From NCBI GenBank assembly GCA_002869585.1, contig PKUO01000053.1:1-64000 (forward strand): 64,000 bases of DNA. Direction: 5' to 3'. Positions 62,960-64,000 of this stretch are shown here, one piece after another. The notes beneath the pieces are model-generated. The model made no database searches. It was not told the origin of the DNA and saw only the letters and a program-made list of their open reading frames with translations. Position numbers and translations under genes: made by a program. The DNA is from Sedimenticola sp. Lineage in GTDB: Bacteria; Pseudomonadota; Gammaproteobacteria; Chromatiales; Chromatiaceae. The stretch's first letter is position 1. The number at the start of each line of letters is the position of its first letter.

Positions 62960-63466
62960 TTAACCCTCGCGCGGATCAGGATTAGCGAGTACGGTCTCTG
63001 TTTGCAATTGGCGATATGCCTTCAGCGCCTCTTTGATTTGCGGGTATTTATTGGCCAGAATGCTGGCGGCCAGCAAGGCGGCATTGGTGGCTCCCGCCCG
63101 ACCGATGGCCAGAGTACCGACCGGAATCCCAGCTGGCATCTGAGCGATGGAAAGCAATGAATCCATACCATTGAGCGCTTTAGATTGCACCGGCACCCCT
63201 AAGACAGGCAATGAAGTCTTGGCGGCAACCATTCCCGGTAGATGCGCAGCGCCACCTGCGCCAGCGATAATCACCTCGATGCCCTGTATCTCAGCCTGTT
63301 CGGCATAACGGAACAATTTATCTGGCGTTCGGTGCGCCGAAACCACTTCCACTTCATGGGGCACATCAAACTGTTCCAAGATCGCAACAGCATGCTGCAT
63401 GGTCTCCCAGTCAGATTTTGATCCCATGATGACACCCACCAAGGGTGTGGACGTTGTCGAATTCAT
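62960..63466 (-). CDS. purE: N5-CAIR mutase PurE
   Basis: 168 residues: [27 protein letters not shown] and [18 protein letters not shown] are the class I PurE motifs; His in AHR is catalytic. First gene of a likely purE-purK-pycA-pycB operon. AGGAGA lies 12 bases before the ATG, rather far. Confidence 0.96.
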   Translation of the reverse strand: MNSTTSTPLVGVIMGSKSDWETMQHAVAILEQFDVPHEVEVVSAHRTPDKLFRYAEQAEIQGIEVIIAGAGGAAHLPGMVAAKTSLPVLGVPVQSKALNGMDSLLSIAQMPAGIPVGTLAIGRAGATNAALLAASILANKYPQIKEALKAYRQLQTETVLANPDPREG

Positions 63467-63653
63467 TGATTGAATTTCTCCTAACTATCGTTATCTACTT
63501 GCTTGATATGTACCGGCCCAGCATGACGCAAGTCACCTTTAGCATCTGGATAGAATCGAGACCTAAGCGCTTGAGGAAGAAATTATTAATCGCCACTAAT
63601 CAGCAGTGTAATTGAACAACAACCAACACTCTCTATGCTCAAGGCTTGCCGCC

Positions 63654-63999
63654 CTATCCGCCCTTGCTAGTCTGCCCCATCAACAACCCCTTCAACTCGC
63701 GGATCTCGGCGCGCAGACCACGCACCTCGCTGTGCAAATCCGCCTCAATATGTTCCTGTGTTATCTGAATGGCCTGCACCGTTTCCTGGTGTTCGCTCTC
63801 GCTGTAACTCTGCATGGCATTGACGATGATCGCGATGAAGAGGTTCAACATGGTGAAGGTAGCTACCAGGATAAAAGGAATAAAGAAGGCCCAGGCAAAG
63901 GGAAACTGCTCCATCACCGGTCGAACAATTCCCATGGACCAGCTCTCCAGCGTCATGATCTGAAACAGGGTATAGAGAGAAAGGCCGATAGAGCCAAAC
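63654..63999 (-). CDS. Voltage-gated sodium channel (NavBac type), 3' end
   Basis: The frame is open to the right edge of the window. The visible 115 residues include pore helix 1 ([14 protein letters not shown]), the selectivity filter TLESWSM (identical to that of NavAb and NavMs), S6 ([25 protein letters not shown]) and a C-terminal coiled coil ([21 protein letters not shown]) that assembles the tetramer. The voltage sensor is outside the window. It would be an inner-membrane Na+ channel. Confidence 0.9.
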   Translation of the reverse strand, partial: FGSIGLSLYTLFQIMTLESWSMGIVRPVMEQFPFAWAFFIPFILVATFTMLNLFIAIIVNAMQSYSESEHQETVQAIQITQEHIEADLHSEVRGLRAEIRELKGLLMGQTSKGG

Positions 64000-64000
64000 C

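Overview
The window looks like a chromosomal segment of a gammaproteobacterium. Codon use and gene set would fit a sulfur-oxidising, hydrogen-using lineage (an ArsJ arsenate operon, a full hydrogenase maturation set with HypX and HupK, a two-subunit pyruvate carboxylase), but that placement is inference from gene content only. No rRNA, tRNA or CRISPR array was seen.

Layout. 1-2.1 kb: the cut-off 3' part of an IS4-type transposase gene next to an intact IS110-family (IS1111-like) element bounded by 14-bp inverted repeats. 2.1-3.4 kb: a small unknown ORF and a GC-rich DUF429 gene. 3.4-7.4 kb: an arsenic operon on the minus strand (arsR, thioredoxin-like gene, GAPDH, arsJ, ArsP-like permease) driven by a promoter whose spacer contains a perfect palindrome. 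7.5-9.5 kb: a secreted lectin-like protein and an lpxR gene broken by an in-frame TAA. 9.6-11.2 kb: a tiny exported peptide gene behind two identically spaced ECF-promoter-like motifs, followed by an ECF sigma/zinc-finger anti-sigma pair. 11.2-14 kb: malate dehydrogenase, a membrane protein, a class II glutamine amidotransferase. 14-20.6 kb: hupK-hypABCDE-hypX, all on the minus strand; no hydrogenase structural genes are in view.

20.9-58.4 kb is dominated by a type VI secretion system (T6SS). Minus strand: tssA, tssB, tssC, hcp, tagJ, tssE, tssF, tssG, clpV, vgrG, then an adaptor/tip module (DUF3592-like, DUF2169-pentapeptide fusion, pentapeptide protein, DUF3540, PAAR-like DUF4150). Plus strand: tagH (FHA), tssJ, tssK, tssL with an OmpA domain, tssM, tagF, pppA. 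Converging on the tip module from the other side are a membrane Ser/Thr kinase, a caspase-like lipoprotein and an alpha/beta-hydrolase lipoprotein, preceded by an autotransporter. The kinase, the PP2C phosphatase and the FHA protein make a threonine-phosphorylation circuit. The kinase N-terminus carries four D-x-T-hydrophobic motifs and TssL carries one, which I read as phospho-threonine docking sites for TagH. tssF contains an in-frame TAG after codon 173, so the baseplate, and perhaps the whole apparatus, may be off in this genome.

58.5-63.5 kb: purE-purK-pycA-pycB, tightly spaced on the minus strand, and at the right edge the 3' end of a NavBac-type voltage-gated sodium channel gene with selectivity filter TLESWSM.
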